Source: an uncultured Granulosicoccaceae bacterium (GTDB taxonomy: Bacteria > Pseudomonadota > Gammaproteobacteria > Granulosicoccales > Granulosicoccaceae). Taken from it: a DNA stretch of 63,385 nt. The translations under genes and the position numbers were made by a program. This document shows positions 39,187 through 48,754 of the stretch, piece by piece (the first letter of the stretch is position 1; the number at the start of each line of letters is the position of its first letter). The notes under the pieces are model-generated. The model did not search any database. It had not been told where the DNA came from and saw only the letters and a program-made list of their open reading frames with translations. The stretch is from the NCBI GenBank assembly GCA_938045275.1, contig CALIMV010000084.1, positions 1 to 63,385 of the forward strand, written 5' to 3'.

Positions 39187-39840
39187 ATGAAGATCAAATA
39201 CGCTCTCGCAATGACACTCGCATCGCTACTAGCAGCAAGTTGCGCTACTGACGACCCAAATCGTAGAGCAAAATCAGGCGCGCTCATCGGTGCCGTAGCG
39301 GGTGCTGTTGTAGGCAATCAGTCAAAAAACAAGAATGGCAAATTAATCGGCGCAGCCTTAGGTGGCATAGTCGGGTATAAAGTTGGCCAATATCAAGATG
39401 AACAACAAAGAGAACTTGAAGAAGCATTAGCTAATGAACTCGCTGCTAATCAGATTGATATCCAGCGCCTTGAAGGTGATGTACTTCGCGTTAACTTAAG
39501 CAGCGAGGCCTCTTTTGGTGTAAACGAGGCTACAGTGAAAGCACCGTTTTATCCATCACTAGACAAAATCACAGAAGTGGTTGGTAAATACGATCAAACG
39601 ATGATCGTCGTGATCGGCCACACTGATAGTACAGGTTCAGAAGACTACAACCAGCAGCTCTCGGAACGTCGATCAATTGCAGTAGCGGATTACCTGTCTG
39701 GTGGTGGTATACCCGGGCAGCGCTTGTCGACTGAAGGTCGTGGTGAACTGGCACCGCGTGCTGCTAACGACACACCAGCAAACAGAATGGCAAACCGCCG
39801 GGTCGAAATCGACTTGATTCCAGTGATAAAAGAAGAGTAA
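39187..39840 (+). CDS. OmpA-family lipoprotein with glycine zipper (YiaD-like)
   Basis: A 217-residue lipoprotein. The signal peptide ends in LLAASC (Cys19). A glycine-zipper segment (about 30-75: GALIGAVAGAVVG, KLIGAALGGIVGYKVG) is followed by a short acidic helix and an OmpA-like peptidoglycan-binding domain (about 105-215) with VIGHTDSTGSEDYNQQLSERRS and a later NRMANRRVEIDL. It should be anchored in the outer membrane and bind peptidoglycan, as E. coli YiaD. ATG 39187; no strong ribosome site is visible. Confidence 0.9.
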   Translation: MKIKYALAMTLASLLAASCATDDPNRRAKSGALIGAVAGAVVGNQSKNKNGKLIGAALGGIVGYKVGQYQDEQQRELEEALANELAANQIDIQRLEGDVLRVNLSSEASFGVNEATVKAPFYPSLDKITEVVGKYDQTMIVVIGHTDSTGSEDYNQQLSERRSIAVADYLSGGGIPGQRLSTEGRGELAPRAANDTPANRMANRRVEIDLIPVIKEE

Positions 39841-39859
39841 CTAAAACCACGCTTTACGG

Positions 39860-39885
39860 GATGGCTGACTGATTCGTCAGCCATC
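39860..39885. other. Hairpin between convergent genes
   Basis: gatggctgac (39860-39869) and gtcagccatc (39876-39885) form a perfect ten-base-pair stem with loop tgattc. It sits between the OmpA-like gene and the convergent phosphoribosyltransferase gene, 17 bases before the stop of the latter. A T-run is missing, so termination is likely but not certain. Confidence 0.5.
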
Positions 39886-39902
39886 TCAGATGCCAACTGA
39901 AC

Positions 39903-40502
39903 TTACTTCATTTTCACCGGTTTCATTATAGGGTCTAAAGACTCTATAACCGACATCAAGTGCGGTTTGTTGGTTTTGATTTCGTTCAAAGTTAAGCCTT
40001 CAAGTTCATGAGGAAAAACCAACCATTCATCAGTGGTGTGCGCGCAGTAGTCCGGTTTTATGTCAGTGCGGTTTCTCTGCGGTTTGAAATACGCCGTGGC
40101 AATACGAACGTTCTCTGGCATATTACGACGCGAACGTTTCCGCAAGTAGTCAATAATCGCTTTAACGCTTAAGCCTGTATCAAACACATCGTCAACGATC
40201 AGCAAGGAATCATCGTAGTTCATTTGCCTTGTTAGATAGCTTAGGCCATGAACCCGCACAGCATTTTTTTCATCACGATTACGCATGCCATGATATGACG
40301 ATGTACGAATCGATATGTGGTCTGTCTCGACACCGTAAAAATCCAATAACTCCTGAACAGCAATGCCGACAGGCGTTCCTCCTCGCCAAACACCCACTAT
40401 ATAGTTTGGTCTGAACCCACTCTCCAGAACTTGTCTGCCTACTTCAAGTGAGTCATCCATTAGCTGCTGGGCGGATATATATATTTTTGAATCTTCTGTC
40501 AT
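39903..40502 (-). CDS. Phosphoribosyltransferase (purine salvage type)
   Basis: A 199-residue type I PRTase that joins a base to phosphoribosyl pyrophosphate. The PRPP motif is LLIVDDVFDTGLSVKA (about 98-113), with the two acidic residues and the DTG loop. Upstream are VGVWRGGTPVGI (PPi loop) and the flexible-loop stretch SIRTSSYHGM. It is nearest to hypoxanthine/xanthine-guanine PRTases, but the base specificity is not evident. It overlaps the pyrF stop by four bases (ATGA), so expression is coupled to pyrF, suggesting a nucleotide-salvage pair. Confidence 0.82.
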   Translation of the reverse strand: MTEDSKIYISAQQLMDDSLEVGRQVLESGFRPNYIVGVWRGGTPVGIAVQELLDFYGVETDHISIRTSSYHGMRNRDEKNAVRVHGLSYLTRQMNYDDSLLIVDDVFDTGLSVKAIIDYLRKRSRRNMPENVRIATAYFKPQRNRTDIKPDYCAHTTDEWLVFPHELEGLTLNEIKTNKPHLMSVIESLDPIMKPVKMK

Positions 40503-41194
40503 GATGAAATTTGTGAATGAATTTGCTGCAAGGATTCCAACGGGTTGTCGGCTCGCGTTATGGGCCTGCCAATGACAAGGTAACTACTGCCCGCTCTTAT
40601 GGCTTCAGCTGGCGTCATGACCCGTCGTTGATCGTCATTGTTAACTTGCGCAGAAGCAGGCCGAACGCCAGGGGTAACCGTAAGAAACGAATCTGGTGCG
40701 ATTGTGCGTATCAGAGCGACTTCCCTTGCAGAGCAAACCACACCATCCAGACCCTGGTCAATGGCGAGTTGCGTTAAGGATGCCACCTGTTTCTCAGCGG
40801 ATAGCTGCACTCCAACCCGATTGAGCTCCGTATCGTCCATACTGGTTAGCACCGTTACGGCGATAAGTTTTGTGCCTCCACTTTTACCAGCAACGGGTAT
40901 GGCCTTTCGCGCCGCTTCAAGCATCCGCGGCCCGCCAGAAGCATGCACATTGACCATCCACACACCCATTGAGGCAGCCACCGACAAAGCGCCTGCTACG
41001 GTGTTGGGAATATCATGAAATTTCAAATCCAGAAAAACATCAAAACCAAGCGTTTGCAGCTTCTCCACTAGCTCCGGCCCAGCACGAGTAAATAACTCTT
41101 TACCCACTTTAAGCCGGGTTAATGATGGATCTATCTTTTCTACAAACGCGAGTGCATCGTCAGTGTTCTTGTAGTCCAGCGCTGTAATAATCAT
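40499..41194 (-). CDS. pyrF: Orotidine 5'-phosphate decarboxylase
   Basis: A 231-residue TIM-barrel enzyme that makes UMP from OMP. The catalytic Asp-Lys-Asp segment is FLDLKFHDIPNTVAGA. Further motifs are TVLTSMDD, VVCSAREV, LTVTPGVRP and YLVIGRPIT with the phosphate-binding Arg. ATG 41194, 20 bases after the lapB stop. lapB-pyrF is the standard gammaproteobacterial order. Confidence 0.96.
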   Translation of the reverse strand: MIITALDYKNTDDALAFVEKIDPSLTRLKVGKELFTRAGPELVEKLQTLGFDVFLDLKFHDIPNTVAGALSVAASMGVWMVNVHASGGPRMLEAARKAIPVAGKSGGTKLIAVTVLTSMDDTELNRVGVQLSAEKQVASLTQLAIDQGLDGVVCSAREVALIRTIAPDSFLTVTPGVRPASAQVNNDDQRRVMTPAEAIRAGSSYLVIGRPITRADNPLESLQQIHSQISS

Positions 41195-41214
41195 ATTCTA
41201 GTATCAGCCAAGCT

Positions 41215-42378
41215 TTATTCTCCTTCCATACCAATAATTGGTTTGATTGAATCCCAGTTGCTGCAACTCGGACAACGCCAATGCAACTCATTACCCAGGA
41301 AACCACAGCGCTCACAATGATAGGTGGCTTTGTCTTCAACAACAGTGTCGAGCATCGTGAATATAATCTGCACTTTTTCACGTTCATCTGGTTTACTTAT
41401 AGCGACCTGATCTTGAGCCCAGTCTCGCAGGCCTTTCAGCGACGGTCGTTGCAGTATCTGTTGCTTAAAAAAACGATCAGCCTTGTCCAGCCCATCCAGT
41501 TTTTCAATAACCGCTCGCGTGGTTCGCACAACGGAATAAGCATTGCGACGATCGCGTATGTGATTGATAAACTCACGTAAAGCAGGCACATTACCGGTTT
41601 TAATCAGGGCATCAAACCGAGCATCAATAATCGCCGGCATCAATTCTGGTCGCAATGACTCAACATGAACATAATGAGTATGCGCTTGCTGGTGATTACC
41701 ATTGGAGCTGGCTATTTCTGCCAGTAGTACATGCGCTCTGGCGCATTGTTCTGAGCGTTGCAGGGCCATTGTTGCGTGTTTTTTTGCACCTTCTGCATTG
41801 TTTTCCGATAGAGCGACTGATGCCAATTCACAATGGTAATGCGCAATAAAAGAGCTGCGATCTATGCCGGTAGCACGTTCCATTTCATCTGCTACTTCAA
41901 TCGCAAGCATCCAATCACTTTCGCGTTCGTGCAGTTGTTGCAAGGCTGAATAAGCATCGGGTAATCGATTATTGGTTTCGATTAATTTTCGTAAAGTCTG
42001 CTCAGAACGATCATGCAGACCAGCCGAGTCGTAGTCTTGCGCCAATTCCAGTAAAGCGGCCGAACGCACGTGTTCACCAAGTTCAGGTCTGTCGAGTAAT
42101 GATTCGTGCAGTAAGATAGCTCGCTTGGTATCTCCACGACGTCGATATAAATTACCCAATGCAATATGAGTGTCGGCTGTATCCCGATCAGTGTTACTGG
42201 GGTTGTCAAACAGACCATCGGGCAAATCACCGGTACGGTTTAATAACTCATTCAGGTTTTCATGAAAATCGCTCGAGTAGTTCCAGAATGCCTCTGGTCG
42301 CGAAGTGCCTGAGCGACGCCCGGCAAACCACCCTGCTGCTGCAGCCACCGGTAACAAAAACCATAAAAGGTTCAGCAT
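41215..42378 (-). CDS. lapB: LPS assembly regulator LapB (YciM)
   Basis: A 387-residue inner-membrane-anchored cytoplasmic TPR protein that controls LpxC turnover through FtsH. One N-terminal helix (MLNLLWFLLPVAAAAGWFAGRR) is followed by several TPRs (for example ALGNLYRRRGDTKRAILLHESLL) and a C-terminal rubredoxin-like zinc site CERCGFLG...CPSCSNW. I choose ATG 42378 because the family begins at this helix (E. coli MLELLFLLLPVAAAYG). An in-frame extension to 42486 is not supported, and its ribosome site is poor. lapA, normally just upstream, is absent. Confidence 0.92.
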   Translation of the reverse strand: MLNLLWFLLPVAAAAGWFAGRRSGTSRPEAFWNYSSDFHENLNELLNRTGDLPDGLFDNPSNTDRDTADTHIALGNLYRRRGDTKRAILLHESLLDRPELGEHVRSAALLELAQDYDSAGLHDRSEQTLRKLIETNNRLPDAYSALQQLHERESDWMLAIEVADEMERATGIDRSSFIAHYHCELASVALSENNAEGAKKHATMALQRSEQCARAHVLLAEIASSNGNHQQAHTHYVHVESLRPELMPAIIDARFDALIKTGNVPALREFINHIRDRRNAYSVVRTTRAVIEKLDGLDKADRFFKQQILQRPSLKGLRDWAQDQVAISKPDEREKVQIIFTMLDTVVEDKATYHCERCGFLGNELHWRCPSCSNWDSIKPIIGMEGE

Positions 42379-42561
42379 TGGTGCTACCACAAGGTCCATA
42401 CTGGTGTCGTTCGTGCAGCTGATGAAGGTTGCGTCGGCATACGGTGAAGTGTACTGTATGCGACCGTCCGGTTTACACTCATACAACGAAAATTTTATGC
42501 TTGATCATCTGCTCGCCCAGCCTAGGCGGCAAATCTGTAACCTGGCCAACTAACCCTCAGA

Positions 42562-43887
42562 TTAATTCGCCAGCGTTTTCTCCACAGCGCTAACCAACTG
42601 CTGCAATGCACCCTCCAACTCATCATCAGTTGCGACAAACGGCGGCGCCAGTAAAACATGATCGCCACGTTTTCCATCGCGCGTTCCCGGCATTGGGTAA
42701 CATACAAGCCCTTCTTTAAATGCCGCGTTTTTCAGCTTTGAAGCAAGTTTTAAACTTGAATCGAACGGTTCTTTAGTCTCTCTGTTTGAAACAAATTCAA
42801 GCCCCCAAAAAAAGCCACGTCCGCGTATATCACCCACGTTCGGGTGTTGACCGAAGTGAGCCTGAAGTCTTGATTGCAGAAATTCAGATCGCTGAGAAAC
42901 AAGGCCAATCAGGTCGTTTTCCAATATCTCACAGAGCACCGCGTGGGCTGCAGCTGCTGCAATCGGGTGGCCAAGATAGGTGTGCCCATGCTGAAAAAAA
43001 CCGGTACCCGATGCTATTGCATCATATATTTTCGATGTGCACAGCATAGCGCCAATGGGCTGGTAACCGGCACCAAGGCCTTTTGCAATGCACAGGATAT
43101 CAGGGCTAATACCGTCGGCTTCGCACGCGAACAGATGTCCGGTTCTACCCATGCCACACATGACTTCATCTAGAATGAGCAGCACGCCATAACGATCGCA
43201 TATTTCTCGCACTGTAGAAAAGTACCCATCTACCGCAGGCACCGCGCCAAGTGTTGCACCTACTACCGGTTCAGCCAGAAAAGCCATGACCGATTCAGGG
43301 CCTAAACGCAGAATCTCATTTTCGAGTTCCTGGGCAACACGTTGTCCATAGTCACTTATCGATTCATCACTGCTTCGCTCAGCGTATTCGTAGCATGGCG
43401 CTATATGGCTAACATCAATCAACAGTGGAGCAAACTGTTCGCGTCGCCATGCGTTACCACCTACTGCCAGTGCTCCCAATGTGTTGCCATGGTAACTTTG
43501 TCGGCGAGCTATCAGGTGTTTACGTTCTATTTCGCCTCGTTCTACAAAATATTGTCGCGCAAGCTTTAAGGCGCTCTCTACAGCCTCAGAACCACCCGAG
43601 ACAAAATACGCACGTTGCAATTCACCAGGGGCATGTTCAATGAGCAAATCGGCCAACTTTTCCGCCGGTTCAGAGCTGAAAAAACCAGTGTGTGCAAACG
43701 AGAGCTGATCAACTTGCGATTTAACTGCTTCTTTCACACGTTCATTTGAATGCCCGAGACAGGAAACAGCCGCACCGCCTGAACCATCAAAGTAGCGTTT
43801 ACCATTTTCATCAATCAGAAAACACCCATCCGCTGCAACGGCTGTTGGATATTGAATATGGCAATGTCTTGGAAATACATGTGACAT
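42562..43887 (-). CDS. Class III aminotransferase
   Basis: A 441-residue PLP enzyme of the class III (omega-amino acid/GABA-type) aminotransferases. Visible: RYFDGSGGAAVSCLGHSN, the PLP phosphate contact SGGSEAVESALKLARQY, YHGNTLGALAVGG, EPVVGATLGAVPAVDGYF, DEVMCGMGRTG with the pyridine-N Asp, and the Schiff-base Lys in CIAKGLGAGYQPIGA. The amino donor cannot be read from sequence. It starts two bases after the stop of the upstream flavoprotein gene and is surely co-transcribed with it. A DavT role was considered and not supported. ATG 43887. Confidence 0.88.
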   Translation of the reverse strand: MSHVFPRHCHIQYPTAVAADGCFLIDENGKRYFDGSGGAAVSCLGHSNERVKEAVKSQVDQLSFAHTGFFSSEPAEKLADLLIEHAPGELQRAYFVSGGSEAVESALKLARQYFVERGEIERKHLIARRQSYHGNTLGALAVGGNAWRREQFAPLLIDVSHIAPCYEYAERSSDESISDYGQRVAQELENEILRLGPESVMAFLAEPVVGATLGAVPAVDGYFSTVREICDRYGVLLILDEVMCGMGRTGHLFACEADGISPDILCIAKGLGAGYQPIGAMLCTSKIYDAIASGTGFFQHGHTYLGHPIAAAAAHAVLCEILENDLIGLVSQRSEFLQSRLQAHFGQHPNVGDIRGRGFFWGLEFVSNRETKEPFDSSLKLASKLKNAAFKEGLVCYPMPGTRDGKRGDHVLLAPPFVATDDELEGALQQLVSAVEKTLAN

Positions 43888-43889
43888 GG

Positions 43890-46307
43890 TTATTTATTTA
43901 AAGTCCTCATCCTGGTTCCTGTTGCGTCAAAAAGCGGCTCAAGTGTAATCTGTGCAATGTGCCGCTTACCGGCAATACTAACCTCAATCTGAGCGCCAGA
44001 TTCTATCGTGTTTGACACTTGCGCCAGAGCGATTGGTTTGCCAACACGGTATCCATACGAACACGATGTTGTTTTGCCAATGATTTCGTCGTGATACATG
44101 ATGGGCTCGTGTCCCAATGGCACCGCCGAGCTGTCTTCAAAAGTAATCGAGGCGATCTGATGCGATGGCGATTGATCTTTAAGAGCCTGAATCGATTCAA
44201 AGCCAGTAAATCCACCCGATTGACGGGTGAACATATCGAGGCCCACATCTATGGGAGTGACATCGGCATCAAGTTCATGCCCCATGGCACGAAAACCCTT
44301 CTCGATACGCATTGACGTTTGCGCGAATAGGCCGGTGGCCTTGACTCCTTTAGCCTTCAGGGCTTTATACAGGGTCGTCACATCTTCACTGTCACAGGTA
44401 ATTTCCCAGCCGGCTTCACCGACGTAAGATAAGCGCGCAGCTCTTACTGCCACACCGGCAATAGTAGTTTGAGAATGCTTGAAAAAACCAAGTGAATCGA
44501 TCTCTGCGCCTAATGCCGATGCAATTGCTAACGAGTTTGGCCCCATCAATCCCAAGGTGGCATAACGCTCCGTAACATCCAGAATGTCAACATTGTACTT
44601 TTTTGATAACTTAAAACCAGCTGCGGCACGAGTAAACCAGGCCATGTCTTTTTTTATCGCTGTCGTTCCAACGAACAACCTATAGTGGTTTTCAGTTAGG
44701 CGTTGAAGCGTTAGGTCACTTTCAAACGTGCCCCTATCATTTAACACAGCACTGTAAATTACCGAACCGGGCTTACGATTCACATGCCCTGCACAGGTTT
44801 GCATAAGAAACGCTTCTGCGTCCGGACCGATCACGTCAATTTTGCCAAACGATGTTAGATCGAAAACACCCGCGTTTTCATGCGCAGCTTTAACCTCTGC
44901 TGCTACGTTGTCGAACCAGTCAGGCTTTCCAAACGTTAAGCGCGGTGACGAAAGCGCATTGAAATACAGGGGCCTCTCCCAGCCATAGAATTGCCCGAAG
45001 TAGGCACTGTCTTTTTCAAATTCTTCCTGTAATGGCAACCGTCGAATGTTTCGCGCTGTAATCAGTTGTTTAGCCGGGTAAGCAATGGCGTAATGTGTGC
45101 CGAGAATCTCCGGAGCGCGTGTCATCAGATGATCAAGCGAGTTAAATTGGGGTGCAAACCGCATCGCATCAGCCTCGCTTAAATCGTAGGCAGGCGCACC
45201 ATGAACAATGCAGTGTGCCAGGTTCATACCTGCACCACCGCCTGAGGCCATACCCACTGAGTTCATACCGCAACCGAGAAACAAACCTTGCGTCTCTGCT
45301 GTTTCACCGAGCATGAACGTCCCATCGGGTGTGAAACTTTCAGGGCCATTCAACAACATTTTCACCTCGGCATCTTCAAGCACAGGCAATCGATGCAAAG
45401 CATTCTTCATCATTGGTTCGAAATGGTCCCAGTCCTCAGGGAGCAAACTGAATTCAAAGTCAGCATTTAAAACACCGGGCTTGACGGGCTTGCCCATAGG
45501 TTCAAAACAACCCACAAGCAACCCTCCGGAGTCGTCTCTGATGTAAAGATGATTGTCATGGTCCGACAAAGTAGGCATGTTACCCGCGATGCCCGCAACA
45601 GGCTTGGTAAGCAAATAGAAATGCTCACAAGCCAACGCAGGAACCATGGCTCCTGCCATTGCACCTATCTCGCGTGACCACAAACCAGCACACACTGCAA
45701 TGGCGTCGCATTTAATAGAGCCTTGTGTGGTTTCCACGCCTTTAACACGCGCGTTTTCGGTTATAACCCCAATGACACCGGTATCTTCAAATAATTTGGC
45801 ACCGGCAGTTTTGGCTGCTTTAATAAGCGCTGCGCACACGCCACTGGGAGAAACACGCCCATCATCAGGAGACCAAACTGCGCCAAGCACGTCGTTACCA
45901 TTCATTAGTGGCCAATGTTCACAGGCCTGTTCCGCAGATACAGAAACAGCGTCTATACCGTAGGCGTGTGCGAGTGCTTCCTGTCTTTTAATATGCGTCA
46001 GACGATCGGGATTGGTGGCGATTGACAGAGACCCTTTCTGTATCCAGCCAACAGATTGCCCCGTTTCCTCCTCCAGAGAGCTGTACAGGTCAACTGAGTA
46101 TTGAATCATGCGGGTAAGATTACGCGAGTGCCTTAACGCCCGTACCTGCGCAGCAGAATGCCATGTTGTGCCAGAGGTTAGCTTGTTGCGTTCTACAAGT
46201 ACTGCATCCGTTACGCCAAGCTTAGCCAAATGATATAGGGTCGAGCACCCCATTATGCCGCCACCAATGACGACGACGGATGCTTGCGAGGGTAACTGGC
46301 CGGACAT
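43890..46307 (-). CDS. Dimethylglycine/sarcosine dehydrogenase-like flavoprotein
   Basis: An 805-residue two-part enzyme. The N-terminal half is a DAO-type FAD oxidoreductase: dinucleotide motif VVVIGGGIMGCST (GGGIMG, 15-20) and TSGTTWHSAAQ, whose His50 is where the family binds FAD covalently. The C-terminal half (about 420-805) has GCV_T folate-binding domains (RPLYFNALSSPR; MRIEKGFRAMGHELDADVTPIDVGLD). Family members demethylate dimethylglycine or sarcosine and pass formaldehyde to tetrahydrofolate. Start ATG 46307 (GTG one codon earlier possible). No nearby transporter or choline genes are visible, so the substrate is an inference. Confidence 0.85.
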   Translation of the reverse strand: MSGQLPSQASVVVIGGGIMGCSTLYHLAKLGVTDAVLVERNKLTSGTTWHSAAQVRALRHSRNLTRMIQYSVDLYSSLEEETGQSVGWIQKGSLSIATNPDRLTHIKRQEALAHAYGIDAVSVSAEQACEHWPLMNGNDVLGAVWSPDDGRVSPSGVCAALIKAAKTAGAKLFEDTGVIGVITENARVKGVETTQGSIKCDAIAVCAGLWSREIGAMAGAMVPALACEHFYLLTKPVAGIAGNMPTLSDHDNHLYIRDDSGGLLVGCFEPMGKPVKPGVLNADFEFSLLPEDWDHFEPMMKNALHRLPVLEDAEVKMLLNGPESFTPDGTFMLGETAETQGLFLGCGMNSVGMASGGGAGMNLAHCIVHGAPAYDLSEADAMRFAPQFNSLDHLMTRAPEILGTHYAIAYPAKQLITARNIRRLPLQEEFEKDSAYFGQFYGWERPLYFNALSSPRLTFGKPDWFDNVAAEVKAAHENAGVFDLTSFGKIDVIGPDAEAFLMQTCAGHVNRKPGSVIYSAVLNDRGTFESDLTLQRLTENHYRLFVGTTAIKKDMAWFTRAAAGFKLSKKYNVDILDVTERYATLGLMGPNSLAIASALGAEIDSLGFFKHSQTTIAGVAVRAARLSYVGEAGWEITCDSEDVTTLYKALKAKGVKATGLFAQTSMRIEKGFRAMGHELDADVTPIDVGLDMFTRQSGGFTGFESIQALKDQSPSHQIASITFEDSSAVPLGHEPIMYHDEIIGKTTSCSYGYRVGKPIALAQVSNTIESGAQIEVSIAGKRHIAQITLEPLFDATGTRMRTLNK

Positions 46308-46382
46308 CACATAGGGTCAATCTGAAATTGCACAAGTGCAACATACGTTTCACTGAACGAGAAGTCCAGTCTATAAGTGGTA

Positions 46383-46766
46383 CTAGGTCGGGTTTATGTT
46401 GGTATCTGTCTGAGCTGCATCTGAATTACTCTGAGAACCCTTGGCAGGTGTTAAAACGTTAACACGCTCTCGCAATTCTTTACCTGGTTTGAAATGAGGT
46501 ACGTATTTGCCGCGTAACGGCACAGCGTCGCCAGATTTTGGATTGCGACCCATTCGTGCCGCACGAAAGTGCAAGCTAAAACTGCCAAAGCCGCGAATCT
46601 CAATGCGATTACCGCTCGCTAACTCCTGGCTCATTTTTTCGAGTAAGCCTTTTACAGCCAACTCGACATCTTTGCGCTCAAGATGCTTCTGATTGTGCGA
46701 CAAAGCTTCAATCAAGTCAGACTTGGTTAGGCTATTGTCTGCTCGTAATTTATCGGTCATTCCCAT
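46383..46766 (-). CDS. ihfB: Integration host factor subunit beta
   Basis: A 127-residue DNA-bending protein that pairs with IHF-alpha. The core is [17 protein letters not shown]..., [26 protein letters not shown] and [18 protein letters not shown]. It is longer than E. coli IHF-beta (94): about 13 residues at the N-terminus and about 22 at the C-terminus ([21 protein letters not shown]). The start is ATG 46766 after TTAGG; a second ATG two codons later is possible. It follows rpsA by 53 bases, the usual order. Confidence 0.95.
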   Translation of the reverse strand: MGMTDKLRADNSLTKSDLIEALSHNQKHLERKDVELAVKGLLEKMSQELASGNRIEIRGFGSFSLHFRAARMGRNPKSGDAVPLRGKYVPHFKPGKELRERVNVLTPAKGSQSNSDAAQTDTNINPT

Positions 46767-46819
46767 TTACCTAACAGGTGGGCCGTCCTTAGCCACACCA
46801 TGTTGCGTCAAGAACAGCG

Positions 46820-48571
46820 TTAGTCGTCAGTACTTTTGATTTTACTTTCTTCGTTATTACTGTCTTCGTTATTACTTTCTTCAGTTTTACTTTCGGTGTC
46901 TAAACCGCTTAACTGTTCCTTCATCAGATCGCCCAACGTAGTACCAGCTGATGCTTCGTTACCAGCGCTGTAATCACTTACAGCTTCTGCTTCATCTGCG
47001 TAGTCTTTCGCCTTGATCGACAGGCTCAGCATGCGCGATTTTCTGTCAGTTCCAGTAAACTTCGCTTCAACTTCCTGCCCCTCTTTGAGGTGCATACGGA
47101 CATCTTCAACTCGTTCACGGGTAATCTCACTGGCGCGAAGCACACCCTCCACCCCGTCACCAAGATCGATAACTGCATGTTTTGTATCGACTTCTTTAAC
47201 AATACCTTTAACAATACTGCCTTTCGGGTTATCAGCCACAAACTGACCAAATGGATCGCGGTCGATCTGCTTTACACCCAGTGAAATACGCTCTCTCTCG
47301 GGGTCTACAGCCAAAACCACAGCCTCGATTTCATCGCCCTTCTTGTAATTGTGAACGGCTGTTTCACCTGGCTCGTTCCACGACAGATCTGAGAGGTGTA
47401 TCAAACCATCGATACCACCGTCAAGGCCAATGAAGATGCCGAAGTCGGTAATAGACTTGATATTGCCCTTAACCTTGTCGCCCTTGTTGAACGACTCAGA
47501 GAAGTCTTCCCATGGGTTAGGCTTACACTGCTTGACACCCAAAGAGATACGTCGACGTTCCTGATCGATATCGAGGATCATCACTTCGACCTCATCACCC
47601 AGGGCCACAACCTTGTTCGGGTTAACGTTGCGGTTAGTCCAGTCCATTTCCGATACGTGAACCAAGCCCTCAACACCTTCTTCAATTTCTACAAAGCAAC
47701 CGTAGTCAGCTATGTTGGTGACTTTGCCAAACAGGCGTGAACCTTCTGGATATCGACGCGTTAGATCGACCCATGGGTCTTCGCCGAGTTGTTTCAGTCC
47801 GAGGGATACGCGATTACGGTCACGATCGAACTTCAACACTTTAACTTTCATTTCACTGCCGACTTCAACCACTTCGGAAGGATGCTTGACTCGCTTCCAG
47901 GCCATATCGGTAATATGCAGCAGTCCATCGATTCCGCCAAGATCAAGGAACGCACCATAGTCGGTAAGGTTCTTGACGATACCCATGACTTCCTGACCTT
48001 CTTGCAAATTCTCAAGCAGTGCATCTCGCTCGGCACTGTATTCGCTTTCAACTACAGCTCGACGGGAAACAACCACGTTATTTCGACGTTGATCGAGTTT
48101 GATAACTTTGAATTCGAGTTCTTTACCTTCGAGATAGCTGGTGTCACGCACTGGGCGTACATCAACCAAAGAACCGGGTAAAAATGCACGTATGTCGCAG
48201 ACTTCAACGGTAAAGCCACCTTTGACTTTGCCAGTGATGTTGCCTTTGATTATTTCATCATTTTCCTGCGCTTTTTCAAGCACCGTCCAGGAACGAGCCC
48301 GACGGGCTTTCTCGCGAGACAGTTTTGTTTCACCGAAACCGTCTTCGACGGAGTCGAGTGCGACTTCTACTGAGTCGCCAATTCTTACATTGTGATCGCC
48401 ACTTTCATCAAAAAATTCTTCGATAGGCACTGCGCCTTCCGATTTCAAACCTGCATTGACAATAACGTAGTCGCCAGTGATATCGACGACGGTGCCGACA
48501 AGGATCGACCCGGTTTTGAGTTGGGCGTTCGAGATGCTCTCTTCAAAGAGCTCCGCAAAAGATTCAGACAT
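46820..48571 (-). CDS. rpsA: 30S ribosomal protein S1
   Basis: A 583-residue RNA-binding ribosomal protein with six S1 domains (about 18-85, 103-170, 190-260, 277-347, 364-434, 451-520), each with a motif such as [18 protein letters not shown] or [19 protein letters not shown]. The first two bind the ribosome and the rest unwind and hold mRNA. After domain six comes an acidic tail with the repeated ESNNED/ESNNEE encoded by 15-base repeats. E. coli S1 is 557 residues. ATG 48571, 183 bases after cmk. Confidence 0.98.
   Translation of the reverse strand: MSESFAELFEESISNAQLKTGSILVGTVVDITGDYVIVNAGLKSEGAVPIEEFFDESGDHNVRIGDSVEVALDSVEDGFGETKLSREKARRARSWTVLEKAQENDEIIKGNITGKVKGGFTVEVCDIRAFLPGSLVDVRPVRDTSYLEGKELEFKVIKLDQRRNNVVVSRRAVVESEYSAERDALLENLQEGQEVMGIVKNLTDYGAFLDLGGIDGLLHITDMAWKRVKHPSEVVEVGSEMKVKVLKFDRDRNRVSLGLKQLGEDPWVDLTRRYPEGSRLFGKVTNIADYGCFVEIEEGVEGLVHVSEMDWTNRNVNPNKVVALGDEVEVMILDIDQERRRISLGVKQCKPNPWEDFSESFNKGDKVKGNIKSITDFGIFIGLDGGIDGLIHLSDLSWNEPGETAVHNYKKGDEIEAVVLAVDPERERISLGVKQIDRDPFGQFVADNPKGSIVKGIVKEVDTKHAVIDLGDGVEGVLRASEITRERVEDVRMHLKEGQEVEAKFTGTDRKSRMLSLSIKAKDYADEAEAVSDYSAGNEASAGTTLGDLMKEQLSGLDTESKTEESNNEDSNNEESKIKSTDD
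46845..46889 (-). repeat. Three 15-bp repeats in the rpsA tail
   Basis: Units of 15 bases start at 46845, 46860 and 46875 (pattern ctttcttcgttatta and variants). They encode consecutive Glu/Ser/Asn-rich pentapeptides at the end of S1. Whole-unit slippage keeps the frame. Confidence 0.8.
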
Positions 48572-48754
48572 TAATTAATAGACCTGTGAAGGATGACGCT
48601 ATGCCATCAGTGGCAAGGCGATGGGTTATTTAAAAAAAGTCAGCCAGTCATTGACCAACACGTTGTTTGTACAAACTTATTCCATTTCTATAATGCAAGT
48701 GCAGTTCCGAGACCCTATGCCATATACAAATATGCATTATGTAGCTACAGCTAA

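Noticed and set aside
42379-42486. N-terminal extension of LapB to 42486
   Set aside because: LapB begins at the membrane helix; the extension has no family match or clear ribosome site.
42562-43887. 5-aminovalerate aminotransferase DavT completing the davAB pathway
   Set aside because: The sequence around the PLP site (CIAKGLGAGYQPIGA) and the N-terminus resemble other class III aminotransferases; it is 15 kb away and coupled to a different enzyme.
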